A stretch of 64,000 nucleotides of DNA, taken from positions 372,001-436,000 of the forward strand of contig NZ_JASKYM010000001.1 of NCBI RefSeq assembly GCF_030131845.1, given 5' to 3'. Under the pieces are notes generated by a model. The model was not told the origin of the DNA. It ran no database searches and worked only from the letters and a program-made list of their open reading frames with translations. Positions 1 to 7,325 of the stretch are shown here, piece after piece. Made by a program: the position numbers and the translations under genes. How positions within the stretch are numbered: the stretch's first letter is position 1; the number at the start of each line of letters is the position of its first letter. Source of the stretch: Romboutsia sedimentorum (lineage in GTDB: Bacteria; Bacillota; Clostridia; Peptostreptococcales; Peptostreptococcaceae).

Positions 1-1
1 G

Positions 2-808
2 ACTTATGAAGAAGTTTGTACAGATAAAACAGGCCATATAGAATCAATACAAATAACTTATGACAATGAAGTAATAAGCTATAAACAACTTTTAGATATA
101 TTTTGGAGTCAAATTGACCCAACTGATGAAGAAGGACAGTTTAATGATAGAGGTCATAAATATAAAAGTGCAATATTTTATCATGATGAAGAACAAAAGA
201 ATATGGCTATAAATTCAAAAGAGGAATTACAAAAAAGTGGAATTTATATAAAGCCAATAGCTACAATGATAATACCTGCCACAACATTTTATGAAGCTGA
301 GGAATATCATCAAGGATATTACAAAAAGAATAAAGAACACTATGATAGATATTATAAGGGAAGCGGTAGATTTGAATTTGTAAAACGAAATTGGGCTAAG
401 AAAAATTTAACTGATTTACAATTTCAAGTAACTCAAAATAATATGACAGAAAAACCTTTTGAAAATGAGTATAATAATAATAAAGAAGAAGGAATATATG
501 TTGATATTATAAGTGGAGAAGTGCTATTTTCATCAAAAGATAAGTTTGATTCAGGATGTGGATGGCCAAGTTTTACTAAAGCAATAGATAGTGAAAATGT
601 AATAGGTAGATATGATTACTCTCATGGAATGAAAAGGGTAGAAGTTAGAAGTAAAGAAGGAGACAATCATCTAGGTCATGTATTTGAAGATGGACCTATT
701 AAGCTAGGTGGTATAAGATTTTGTATAAACTCATCATCATTAAGATTTATACAAAGAGATAAAATGAAAGAAAATGGTTATGGTGAATATGAGTATTTAT
801 TTAAATAA
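2..808 (+). CDS. msrAB: Bifunctional methionine sulfoxide reductase MsrA-MsrB (5' end outside window)
   Basis: Reduces both S- and R-methionine sulfoxide in oxidised proteins. The reading frame is open from base 2, so the gene starts before the window. The first ~95 codons give the C-terminal half of MsrA ([20 protein letters not shown], then [12 protein letters not shown]), and the rest is a complete MsrB domain with GCGWPSF, the [10 protein letters not shown] stretch and the catalytic-Cys segment [11 protein letters not shown] near the end. The MsrA active-site Cys lies upstream of the window. The methionine at 203 is internal and should not be taken as the start. A separate single-domain MsrA lies at 32851-33330. 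Confidence 0.93.
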   Translation, partial: TYEEVCTDKTGHIESIQITYDNEVISYKQLLDIFWSQIDPTDEEGQFNDRGHKYKSAIFYHDEEQKNMAINSKEELQKSGIYIKPIATMIIPATTFYEAEEYHQGYYKKNKEHYDRYYKGSGRFEFVKRNWAKKNLTDLQFQVTQNNMTEKPFENEYNNNKEEGIYVDIISGEVLFSSKDKFDSGCGWPSFTKAIDSENVIGRYDYSHGMKRVEVRSKEGDNHLGHVFEDGPIKLGGIRFCINSSSLRFIQRDKMKENGYGEYEYLFK

Positions 809-828
809 TTAGCATAGAGTTTTTTAAT

Positions 829-874
829 AAAAGCATGTATATAAACTAATGAAAAAGTTTATCTACATGCTTTT
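829..874. terminator. Bidirectional intrinsic terminator between msrAB and atoE
   Basis: A 19-base arm beginning AAAAGCATGTA pairs with TACATGCTTTT with one mismatch and a short AT-rich loop. It has T-rich DNA on both sides and sits between two converging genes. Confidence 0.85.
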
Positions 875-886
875 TATTTAATATAT

Positions 887-2248
887 CTACATACCTATAA
901 ACATTAGTCCCAAGGATATAATTACCCCTGAATACAATAAGTCTACTATGCAAAATCCCATAATATCCTTTGCTCCAAGCCCTGCTATTCCTAATGCTGG
1001 TAAAGCCCAAAATGGTTGTATCATATTAGTCCATGCATCACCCCAAGCTATTGACATTGCAGTCTTTGCAGGGTCAACACCTAGTGCCGCTCCAGCTGGC
1101 ATCATTATAGGAGCTTGAACTGCCCATTGTCCACCACCTGATGGTATGAAAAAGTTTACTATTCCAGCACTTAAAAATGAGAACATTGGGAATGTAAATT
1201 CATTTGCTATTGCTACAAAGAAATTTGATATTAATATTGCTAATGATACTCCTTGTGCATTTACACCTGTCATCATTCCTATTATACCTGCATAAAACGG
1301 AAACTGTAACATTATAGGTCCAGCACCCTTAGCAGCACCACTTAGTGCATGTAAAAATCTCTTTGGAGTTTTATGAAGTAAAATTGATAAAAATAAGAAT
1401 ATAAAGTTTACTATATCAAGGTTTAAGTCAAATCCATTGTTTATAAAAAAGTATATTATATAAGAAAATCCCATTAAAGATATTATTGCAGTAATAATTT
1501 TACTATTTTCTAGCTTGTCTGCTGGAGTCATTTGTTCTCTTGGCATCTCTACAAACATGTTATCATCTATTAATAATTTCTTATCTATTACAACTACTTT
1601 GTCACTTGCAGGGTGCATTGCTTTGTTTAATAATGGTAGTGTCAATACTAATACTGAAACTATTACAATATTTGATAATGAAAATATTGTGTCACTTGTT
1701 GGAACTCCTTGTGCTCCTATTACACCTGCCGTAGCACTTACGACTACATCTCCACCACTTGCTATTGTAAGTGGTATAGAACCCGATAATCCTGCATGCC
1801 ACAATAAAAATCCTGAATAAGCTGAAGCTATCAATAACCTATAATCAACACCTTCAACTTCTTTTGCTAGTTCTTTTGCAAATATAGCACCAATAACTAA
1901 TCCAAATCCCCAGTTTATTAGACAAGCTAATGAAGATATAAAAGTTACCATTAATATCGCTTTAGTTGGTGTTTTGGGTATTTTTGCTAATCTAGTTAGT
2001 ACTTTTTTAAAAGATGGAGCACTTGCTAGAGTATGACCTAATACTAATACTAATGCCATTTGCATAGCAAATGCTAGCAAACTCCAAAATCCTCCACTCC
2101 AATGAACTACCATATCCATTGGTCCTTGTCCTGTAAATATGATTCCTGATATGAATATTACTATTGTTATTATTATGCAAAATAAAAAAGGATCTGGTAA
2201 ATAGTTTTGAACTAAATTAACACACCCATTAGTGAATTTTTTAAACAT
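887..2248 (-). CDS. atoE: Short-chain fatty acid transporter, AtoE family
   Basis: A 453-residue polytopic membrane protein of the AtoE/TIGR00366 short-chain fatty acid transporter family, expected to carry acetoacetate or butyrate. About a dozen hydrophobic segments cover the whole length. Family-like blocks include SGGGQWAVQAPIM, GDAWTNMIQPFWALP and the N-terminal LPDPFLFCIIIT. The length is normal for the family and a GGAGGGGA-type ribosome site precedes the ATG. It stands alone. A thiolase gene that could share its metabolic role is 45 kb away. A shrunken relic of this gene lies at 3888-3988. Confidence 0.93.
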   Translation of the reverse strand: MFKKFTNGCVNLVQNYLPDPFLFCIIITIVIFISGIIFTGQGPMDMVVHWSGGFWSLLAFAMQMALVLVLGHTLASAPSFKKVLTRLAKIPKTPTKAILMVTFISSLACLINWGFGLVIGAIFAKELAKEVEGVDYRLLIASAYSGFLLWHAGLSGSIPLTIASGGDVVVSATAGVIGAQGVPTSDTIFSLSNIVIVSVLVLTLPLLNKAMHPASDKVVVIDKKLLIDDNMFVEMPREQMTPADKLENSKIITAIISLMGFSYIIYFFINNGFDLNLDIVNFIFLFLSILLHKTPKRFLHALSGAAKGAGPIMLQFPFYAGIIGMMTGVNAQGVSLAILISNFFVAIANEFTFPMFSFLSAGIVNFFIPSGGGQWAVQAPIMMPAGAALGVDPAKTAMSIAWGDAWTNMIQPFWALPALGIAGLGAKDIMGFCIVDLLYSGVIISLGLMFIGM

Positions 2249-2405
2249 AACATCCCCTCCTACATAGTTTTTAACTGTAAAAAAATATATCTTTTTCTAT
2301 ATATCTATGAGAATTTTATAAATATATTACTTAGAATAATATAGGTTCTAATATAGGTTTGTTAATTAGTTATCAAAGCGTTATATAGTTATATCTACAT
2401 TTTCA

Positions 2406-2636
2406 CTATTTAATCATTGCTAACTTTTTCAACTTTGATTTTGCAATAATGTAGCAACTAACTCCTATATTAATTCTTTCTCCCCAAAGTGTTAGAAAAA
2501 CATATTCCGTCGTAACAAACATAGAAAATCCCCATTGTATTACTGCTATTGTGGTTTCTTTTCTTAGTTTTTTTATCTGTACATAATAAGTATCATTATC
2601 ATCAAATTCTGTTATATCAACCCAACGTTTTCTCAA
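2406..2636 (-). pseudogene. Decayed small membrane-protein gene (copy 1)
   Basis: The last third, ending CYIIAKSKLKKL, matches the minus-strand translation at 4995-5142, which preserves about 20 extra residues (an ICATTLFGASCY-type membrane segment) missing here. I infer that both are broken copies of one two-helix membrane protein. This copy has lost an internal stretch in frame. The start used is a TTG with no good ribosome site. I do not recognise the family. Confidence 0.5.
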
Positions 2637-2758
2637 TTTAATAAAAATATAATACGTATTAAATTGCTGAATAAAAAATAAAACTAAGGATGGGTTGTAT
2701 TTTTGATTTTCGATTAAATCTATAGTTTTATATTATTCATAATTTTACCTTTTTAAAA

Positions 2759-2824
2759 GTCATATATATGTGACTTTAATAGTAATTTTACTATTAGAAA
2801 GTATGTATGTCAACTATATGTGAC
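2759..2824. promoter_or_regulatory. Pair of GTCA...TGAC operator-like sites
   Basis: GTCATATATATGTGAC at 2759-2774 and GTCAACTATATGTGAC at 2809-2824 are near-identical imperfect palindromes with starts exactly 50 bp apart. They lie in the ~316-base gap upstream of the small gene at 2953. No regulator gene is adjacent, so they may be left over from a lost XRE-type unit. The rest of the 2637-2952 gap shows nothing I can name. Confidence 0.45.
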
Positions 2825-2952
2825 ATAAAATATAAAGAATAGATTTATCAGACTAATTTAAAATTGTAAAATTATAGAATAATGTATATAATATAAGCAA
2901 AGTTTTTAATTGTTGTAATTTGGTAATTAAAGTATTATTGGAGGTGATACAA

Positions 2953-3141
2953 ATGAAGTTAATTTCATATGTAAGTTTATGTTTTGGTATATTATTGATT
3001 GGAATTGAATCTATTTTTAAATATAATGATATGTTAGGATATACAGTGACAACAATAGGACTATCATCAATTTTAGTGGCAATATTTCTAAACAAAAATA
3101 TAAGAAAATTTTTTGGAAATTTATTTGAAATTTTCTTTTAG
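2953..3141 (+). CDS. Small two-helix membrane protein
   Basis: 62 residues with two hydrophobic segments (LISYVSLCFGILLIGIE and VTTIGLSSILVAIFL) and a basic tail. The start at 2953 follows GGAGGTG at the right distance. An upstream in-frame methionine at 2920 has no ribosome site. Directly downstream in the same frame is a broken zinc-peptidase reading frame, so this may be the small first gene of a lost pair. I do not recognise the family. Confidence 0.6.
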   Translation: MKLISYVSLCFGILLIGIESIFKYNDMLGYTVTTIGLSSILVAIFLNKNIRKFFGNLFEIFF

Positions 3142-3144
3142 TGA

Positions 3145-3403
3145 ATATTCCTAAGTATTATTGTATACATACTTGTTTATATATTTTTGGTTCCGATAAT
3201 AGCACTTCTACATGAGTTATCTCATGCTTTTGTAGCATTATGTTTTTCAACAGATTATATTAAATGCTTTACTAAATTATTCATTGTGTACATTTTTATC
3301 AACTATTATTCCTATGAACTATCCTTTTGCACAATATGCAAATATACATAGTGACGGATATAATGTTATCCTAGAATTAAAAAAGCTTAAATATAATAAG
3401 TAA
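3145..3403 (+). pseudogene. Relic of an M50-like membrane zinc peptidase
   Basis: The frame from 3145 reads IFLVPIIALLHELSHAFVAL, giving an HExxH-type zinc site within a hydrophobic helix as in M50 peptidases. It stops at about 3348. A second frame opening at 3314 continues with NYPFAQYANIHSDGYNVILE and ends at 3403. The HSDGYN stretch resembles the DG-containing second metal-site motif of the family. The two halves are out of frame and most of the normal length is missing, so this is a deleted and frameshifted gene. Confidence 0.6.
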
Positions 3404-3447
3404 TGGCTATGTTTTGATACTGTCTTGCAAATTGGAAGTATATATTC

Positions 3448-3774
3448 TTATTTCTTTCTATATTTTCCTTCAATTTTTATTGTATAGACAGCCATTACTA
3501 TAATAAGTTCGAAAATAACGCCTACCAATGTAATTATTATAAGGGGAGAGTTTTGTTCTCCTAATAATGGTATTCCTAATAATATCAAGAAAAAACCAAA
3601 TGCACACCATAGCTTACCTAAGGCTTTGTTGTAGGCTTTTATATTTTTATCTTCTATTAGAGGTTTTTTTCCATTTGTCCAAAAACCACAAGCGACTTCT
3701 TTTTTAGATTTAATACAGTAAATTCCTTCCCCAATAAATAACATTCCACATAGTGCCCATATTATAAACCCCAT
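3448..3774 (-). CDS. Small membrane protein (DUF3784-like)
   Basis: 108 residues: an N-terminal hydrophobic helix (FIIWALCGMLFIGEGIYCI), a polar middle with GFWTNGKKP, then two helices (LWCAFGFFLILLGIPLL and LIIITLVGVIFELIIVMAV). A GGGGGG ribosome site precedes the ATG at 3774. The pattern resembles the small DUF3784-type membrane proteins of clostridia, but I am not certain of the family. Function unknown. Confidence 0.6.
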   Translation of the reverse strand: MGFIIWALCGMLFIGEGIYCIKSKKEVACGFWTNGKKPLIEDKNIKAYNKALGKLWCAFGFFLILLGIPLLGEQNSPLIIITLVGVIFELIIVMAVYTIKIEGKYRKK

Positions 3775-3887
3775 TGTTTCGCCCCCCTTTATCTCGTATT
3801 ATATATCAATTGTGTACTTATTTTTATTATAGCATTCTCTTAGCTCGTTTATTACCATTTGCATAAACTGTAGTGTTCTTAATTTGG

Positions 3888-3988
3888 TTTACTATTCAAA
3901 ATCCCATAATATCTTTTAAAGTCTTTCTATTCCTAATGCTAGTAGAGTACCTAGTGCATATAAAAGTCTATTTGTAGTTTTTTGAATA
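3888..3988 (-). pseudogene. Internally deleted relic of atoE
   Basis: Bases ~3889-3950 match atoE around 940-1000 (the AAAATCCCATAATATC and CTATTCCTAATGCT blocks), and ~3949-3985 match atoE around 1342-1378 (CTTAGTGCATGTAAAA-like). About 340 bp between them have been removed. Together with the copied atoE upstream region at 4788-5010 this implies an old atoE duplication that was then deleted. Confidence 0.65.
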
Positions 3989-4067
3989 TACCACTGACAA
4001 TAATATTTGTGTTAAAAAATGGTATAATAAGATTGAAAATTTTTATATTTTATTTAGAGGAGGATTT

Positions 4068-4271
4068 ATGAACAAGAATAGTAATAAAAAAATGTTGATA
4101 ATTAGTGCATTGATAATAATACCATTGTCAATATATAACATTGTAAGGATATTTTCTAATGCTTCTGTTGGTGTATTTGGATACATAAGTTATGTTGCTA
4201 ATGCATTAGCAATCATTTGTTTCTTATTTAATTTGAAAAAACATATTAAAATCAAACAAGAAACTACATAA
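4068..4271 (+). CDS. Small membrane protein, 67 aa
   Basis: Two hydrophobic segments (MLIISALIIIPLSIYNIV and YISYVANALAIICFLFNL), a polar start and a short basic tail ending KQETT. Preceded by GAGGAGG and followed 44 bp later by another small membrane gene, so the two look like an operon. The DNA coding for its last residues and the spacer recurs at 5592-5658 ahead of a different gene. No known family recognised. Confidence 0.6.
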   Translation: MNKNSNKKMLIISALIIIPLSIYNIVRIFSNASVGVFGYISYVANALAIICFLFNLKKHIKIKQETT

Positions 4272-4309
4272 AAAATACCAAAAAGTAAGCATAACTATCA
4301 TAAAAGGGG
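4244..4309 (+). repeat. Direct repeat, copy A (66 bp)
   Basis: The stretch from TATTAAAATCAAACAAGAAA to the ribosome site AAAAGGGG is almost identical to 5592-5658. It carries the 3' end of one gene plus the leader of the next, so it marks a duplication boundary. Confidence 0.7.
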
Positions 4310-4315
4310 GATACC

Positions 4316-4543
4316 ATGAAAAAAAACTTTTTACCTAACTTAGCATTAGTAATTTCACTAATTTCAATGATATTAGTTGCTCTAAAGTTATTAGGTCTAA
4401 TTCAAATACCAATAGTAGTTATAAATTTATTATTCATAACTCTTTTAAGTATTATGACATGGATAAATTATAAGAATAATAGAAAACTACAAATGTTTAT
4501 AGGTATTTTAATGATATTAGTATTTGTTGGATTAATTTTTTAA
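4316..4543 (+). CDS. Small membrane protein, 75 aa
   Basis: Three hydrophobic stretches (NLALVISLISMILVALKLLG, IVVINLLFITLLSIMTWI, MFIGILMILVFVGLIF) separated by short polar turns. Preceded by AAAAGGGGG. Second gene of the likely 4068-4543 pair, followed by a hairpin terminator. No recognised family. Confidence 0.6.
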   Translation: MKKNFLPNLALVISLISMILVALKLLGLIQIPIVVINLLFITLLSIMTWINYKNNRKLQMFIGILMILVFVGLIF

Positions 4544-4550
4544 ATTTAAA

Positions 4551-4587
4551 TATACCGCCAGCAGATGTCTCATCTACTGACGGTATA
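4551..4587. terminator. Intrinsic terminator
   Basis: TATACCGCCAGCAGATG pairs with CATCTACTGACGGTATA, with two mismatches that become G-U on the minus strand. Loop of three bases. It lies between converging reading frames. Confidence 0.8.
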
Positions 4588-4592
4588 TAAGT

Positions 4593-4787
4593 TTATTTTT
4601 TAATTCTATAAAAAATCCCAACTATTATCATTAATGCTCCTGCAATTAATAAATACTTCTTATATAAAATATCGCCTTTCATCATGGAAAATAAATAAAA
4701 CTTTCCTAAGTATTGTTTCCCTGATCCGTAACATAAAATATAATATAATATAGGAACCATATATCCTACCGCTATATTATCAACTAT
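4593..4787 (-). pseudogene. 3' fragment of an ABC-2 permease gene (second copy)
   Basis: The last ~65 residues (IVDNIAVGYMVPILYYIL through LLIAGALMIIVGIFY) are nearly identical to the C-terminus of the intact permease at 7326-7943. At its 5' side the sequence switches abruptly to the copied atoE leader, so this is a chimeric scar rather than a short gene. Confidence 0.8.
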
Positions 4788-5010
4788 AACATCACCTCCC
4801 ACATAGTTTTTAACCGTAAAAACCTAAAGTCATTATAATTTTAGGTCTCTACAGCTATAAAAAAAATATATCTTTTTCTATCTGCCTACGAGCATTTTGT
4901 GAATATATTACCAATAATAATATATATTCTAATATGTAATTGTTGATTGGTTGGTTGTCAAATCATTATATAGCTATATCTTCATTTTCACTATTTAATC
5001 ATTGCTAACC
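4788..5010 (-). repeat. Diverged copy of the atoE upstream region
   Basis: From ATCACCTCCCACATAGTTTT through CTATTTAATCATTGCTAACC the sequence follows 2250-2425, the atoE ribosome site, leader and the end of the next gene. It has small insertions, for example around 4823-4850. Within the ~466-base gap 4803-5268 this copy and the relic at 4995-5142 are all I see. Confidence 0.65.
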
Positions 5011-5142
5011 TTTTTAAATTTTGATTTTGCAATAAGATAACAACTAGCTCCGAATAAAGTAGTTGCACAAATCAATACAAAAATTTGAAATAATTCTATC
5101 TCCCCAAAGTGTCGGAAAAATATATCCCATCATAACAAACAT
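4995..5142 (-). pseudogene. Decayed small membrane-protein gene (copy 2)
   Basis: Minus-strand reading gives MFVMMGYIFPTLWGD, then after a frameshift LFQIFVLICATTLFGASCYL and AKSKFKKV. It is the better-preserved partner of 2406-2636 and shows that the parent protein had a second membrane helix. Confidence 0.55.
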
Positions 5143-5268
5143 AATTTATATCAACTATATATTACATATTTTTCCAAATTATTGTTAATTATGTTACAAT
5201 AAATGTTATAAATAACTGTAATTTAATTGGAAATGATAAAATTTTATAAAGAAAGGAATGGATATTTT

Positions 5269-5583
5269 ATGATAAGAATATCAAGGCAAGAAAGATATTT
5301 TGATTCTTTAAGAAGTTATAAAATTTATATTGATGATATATATTGTGGTGATATAAGAAATGGTGAAATTAAAGAATTTGATATTGAGAATGGAGAACAC
5401 TTAATTTATCTTAAAATTGATTGGTGTAGAAGTAAAAAATCAAACTTCGTTGTTAACAATAATGAGTTATTAGAATTTAATTGTGGTAATTCAATGAATG
5501 GATTAAAATGTTTATTTAGTCTTATTTACGTCACCTTCTTAAAAAACTCTTACTTATTTATACAACCAAATAATAATATATAA
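5269..5583 (+). CDS. Small beta-rich protein of unknown function
   Basis: 104 residues. The N-terminus IRISRQERYFDSLRSYKIYI, followed by a pattern of a strand, a GEIKEFDIENGEHLIYLKIDW strand-turn-strand and a CRSKK block, is one I have seen in many Firmicute proteins of unknown function that look like small beta-sandwiches. The C-terminal ~35 residues contain one hydrophobic helix. The start at 5269 is chosen because the conserved part begins there and AAAGGAATGGA precedes it. Confidence 0.6.
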   Translation: MIRISRQERYFDSLRSYKIYIDDIYCGDIRNGEIKEFDIENGEHLIYLKIDWCRSKKSNFVVNNNELLEFNCGNSMNGLKCLFSLIYVTFLKNSYLFIQPNNNI

Positions 5584-5591
5584 AAATATGA

Positions 5592-5658
5592 ATATATTAA
5601 AATCAAACAAGAAACTACATAAAAAATACCAAAAAATAAGAATAACTATCATAAAAGG
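5592..5658 (+). repeat. Direct repeat, copy B
   Basis: Near-identical to 4244-4309. Here it still encodes the KQETT end of the small membrane protein at 4068, but without the rest of that gene. It supplies the ribosome site for the gene at 5668. Confidence 0.7.
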
Positions 5659-5667
5659 AGTACTACA

Positions 5668-5958
5668 GTGAAAAAAAAGATATCTGATGAATACTCATTA
5701 GAAGAAATCGAAAAAATACTGAAACCAAAGCTTAGTTTGTATGTTTGTTGGGGACTTATATATATAGCACCTTACCTTCATTTATTTAGAATAATAATTG
5801 ATAAAAGCTATGATGAGTTGCTTAAAGTAGTTATTTTTACTGGGATAAGTTTGCCTCTATTCACGTTAAACTGTGTTTGGTATATTAATAAATTAAAACA
5901 ATATAAAATTCTTTCAAAAAAACTTTATGATGAAATGTCAAACTTATCTAAACTTTGA
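5668..5958 (+). CDS. Small membrane protein, GTG start
   Basis: 96 residues. A charged N-terminus (SDEYSLEEIEKILKPK) is followed by two membrane helices (WGLIYIAPYLHLFRIII and VVIFTGISLPLFTLNCVWYI) and a polar tail. The GTG at 5668 follows AAAAGGAG. No recognised family. It took over the leader copied from 4244-4309. Confidence 0.6.
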   Translation: MKKKISDEYSLEEIEKILKPKLSLYVCWGLIYIAPYLHLFRIIIDKSYDELLKVVIFTGISLPLFTLNCVWYINKLKQYKILSKKLYDEMSNLSKL

Positions 5959-6054
5959 TTGTTTCTATAAAAAATATAGTAAAATCAATGGGTTTAACTT
6001 ATAGAGTTTTAATTTTTTAGTTCATAAATTGTTGTATATGTTTTTGAACCATAT

Positions 6055-6168
6055 ATTAATTGCTTGATTGATTTAGTAAAAAAACTAAAATCGCTAAACA
6101 CATTGGAAATGCTTGATAAAATCGCCTTAACGGGTAAAATCCGCATTTTTAGGACGCTACCCCTATGA
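6055..6168 (+). pseudogene. Coding relic sharing a block with 26925-26944
   Basis: The frame reads LVKKLKSLNTLEMLDKIAL followed by RIFRTLPL and two stops. The last part, with the DNA block CGCATTTTTAGGACGCTACC at 6142-6161, recurs at 26925-26944, where the same frame continues past LPL with DFTTFDYELIF. I read both as pieces of one lost gene of unknown function. Confidence 0.4.
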
Positions 6169-6199
6169 TGAACTTGAATAATTATCAATAATAGGAGGA

Positions 6200-6367
6200 A
6201 TGGATGCGAATGCTATTACAAATGCGAACTCAAATGTAGTCGTTGCATCTATAGCTTATACTACATATGAACTTACACAATTAACTGTTGCACTATCAGC
6301 AGTGTCTGTAGCTGCTAGTAAACTATACAGCTGTACTAAAAATAAGGTAACTTGTAAGAGAAGATAA
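6200..6367 (+). CDS. Candidate bacteriocin-like small peptide
   Basis: 55 residues: an Asn/Ala-rich start (MDANAITNANSNVVV), a Ser/Thr/Ala/Val-rich amphipathic middle and a Cys-containing basic end (SCTKNKVTCKRR). ATAGGAGGA sits just before the ATG, although the same bases read in frame as Ser-Ile-Ile-Gly-Gly, the shape of a double-glycine leader end. The codons before that spell DELE, then a TAA stop, then LSIIGG. So the peptide may be a leader-stripped or nonsense-broken class II bacteriocin precursor. A dead ABC ATPase gene of bacteriocin-immunity type follows at 6959. Function not shown. Confidence 0.45.
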   Translation: MDANAITNANSNVVVASIAYTTYELTQLTVALSAVSVAASKLYSCTKNKVTCKRR

Positions 6368-6408
6368 TATTTAAATTTAGTCGTAATATTAAAAAGTGAA
6401 TTATATAA

Positions 6409-6588
6409 ACTATTATTATAGCATATGTAAATTTATTATATTATTTACTTTTTGATATTATAAAAAGTATATATGAAAATATATTATCAAAAGGCAGAAA
6501 AGACTATACTTTTGATTTAATCATAGTTACTCCAAGTGCTGTTGCATTAATAGTATTTTACGTAGGTGTAATTATTATGCAACTTTAA
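6409..6588 (+). pseudogene. Fragment of a small membrane protein
   Basis: An open frame of 59 codons encodes two hydrophobic segments around a polar loop (SKGRKDYTFDLIIVTPSAVA), but has no usable start codon or ribosome site. The TPSAVALIVFY part is reminiscent of TPLALAFVLDL in the next gene, so it may be a broken paralogue. Confidence 0.35.
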
Positions 6589-6642
6589 AATCATTAGTTA
6601 AGAATGTTGAAAATTTATAGTAATAAGGAAGGAAGAATTAAA

Positions 6643-6921
6643 GTGAGTATTAAAATTAAAAGATGCATTTTTTCAATAATGCTAATTTGTGCAATTTTTG
6701 TGAGCTTTATGTTAAAATCAGAAAAAGGATTTGAAATTTCTATTATGATAGTACTTACGCCATTAGCTTTAGCTTTTGTACTTGATTTAATGCAAACAGC
6801 TTCTAAAAGTGAAGTATCAAATGCATATGGCGACTTAACACCTAGTGAAAAGTTAGGATCGATTATAAATATATTTCTAATTTGTATTTGGGTAATCGGT
6901 CAATTATATTGCTTGATTTAA
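6643..6921 (+). CDS. Small membrane protein, GTG start
   Basis: 92 residues with three hydrophobic stretches (CIFSIMLICAIFVSFML, ISIMIVLTPLALAFVLDL, IINIFLICIWVIGQLYCL). The GTG at 6643 follows AAGGAAGGAAG at a normal distance, better than the ATG at 6604. It sits directly before the dead ABC ATPase gene and could have been its membrane partner. Family not recognised. Confidence 0.5.
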   Translation: MSIKIKRCIFSIMLICAIFVSFMLKSEKGFEISIMIVLTPLALAFVLDLMQTASKSEVSNAYGDLTPSEKLGSIINIFLICIWVIGQLYCLI

Positions 6922-6958
6922 AAATATAGAAATAAAAATAAGATTGGATGATAACGTA

Positions 6959-7280
6959 ATGAATGAATTATTAAAAATAAATAATTTATCTAAAAGTTAT
7001 GGAAATTAAATAATTTTAGATAATATAAATATAACCATTGAAAAAGGTGATATATATGGATTAGATCCTATTGGAATACGAGAGATTTGAAAATTGTTAT
7101 TAGAGTTACAGTAAAACGGAGTTACAGTGTTTTTATCAAGCCATATTTTAGATGAAATGGCGAAGGTTGCTACTAAATTTGCGTTTATAGATAATGGCAG
7201 AATTATAAAGGAATTGTGTCAAGAAGAAATCGATAATCTACGTAAAAAATATGTTAAGATTAAGGTGAAGAATTATGATA
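6959..7280 (+). pseudogene. Dead ABC transporter ATPase gene (BcrA/lantibiotic-immunity type)
   Basis: The N-terminus (LLKINNLSKSYGN, then ILDNINITIEKGDIYGL) and the C-terminal half (DPIGIREI, then VFLSSHILDEMAKVATKFAF and NGRIIKELCQEEI) are clearly from a multidrug or bacteriocin-immunity ABC ATPase. Everything from Walker A through the signature to Walker B (about 110 residues) is deleted and there are at least three in-frame stops. The frame runs into the terminator hairpin at 7284. Confidence 0.85.
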
Positions 7281-7283
7281 TTA

Positions 7284-7320
7284 CAATAAAAGCCAGCAAA
7301 TACTTTGCTGGCTTTTATTG
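7284..7320. terminator. Perfect bidirectional terminator
   Basis: A 17-bp perfect stem (CAATAAAAGCCAGCAAA) with a TAC loop between the dead ATPase gene and the converging permease gene. Confidence 0.9.
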
Positions 7321-7325
7321 TATAA

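Noticed and set aside
1515-1820. Plus-strand open frame of 101 codons inside atoE
   Set aside because: Antisense shadow of a well-conserved gene; no ribosome site.
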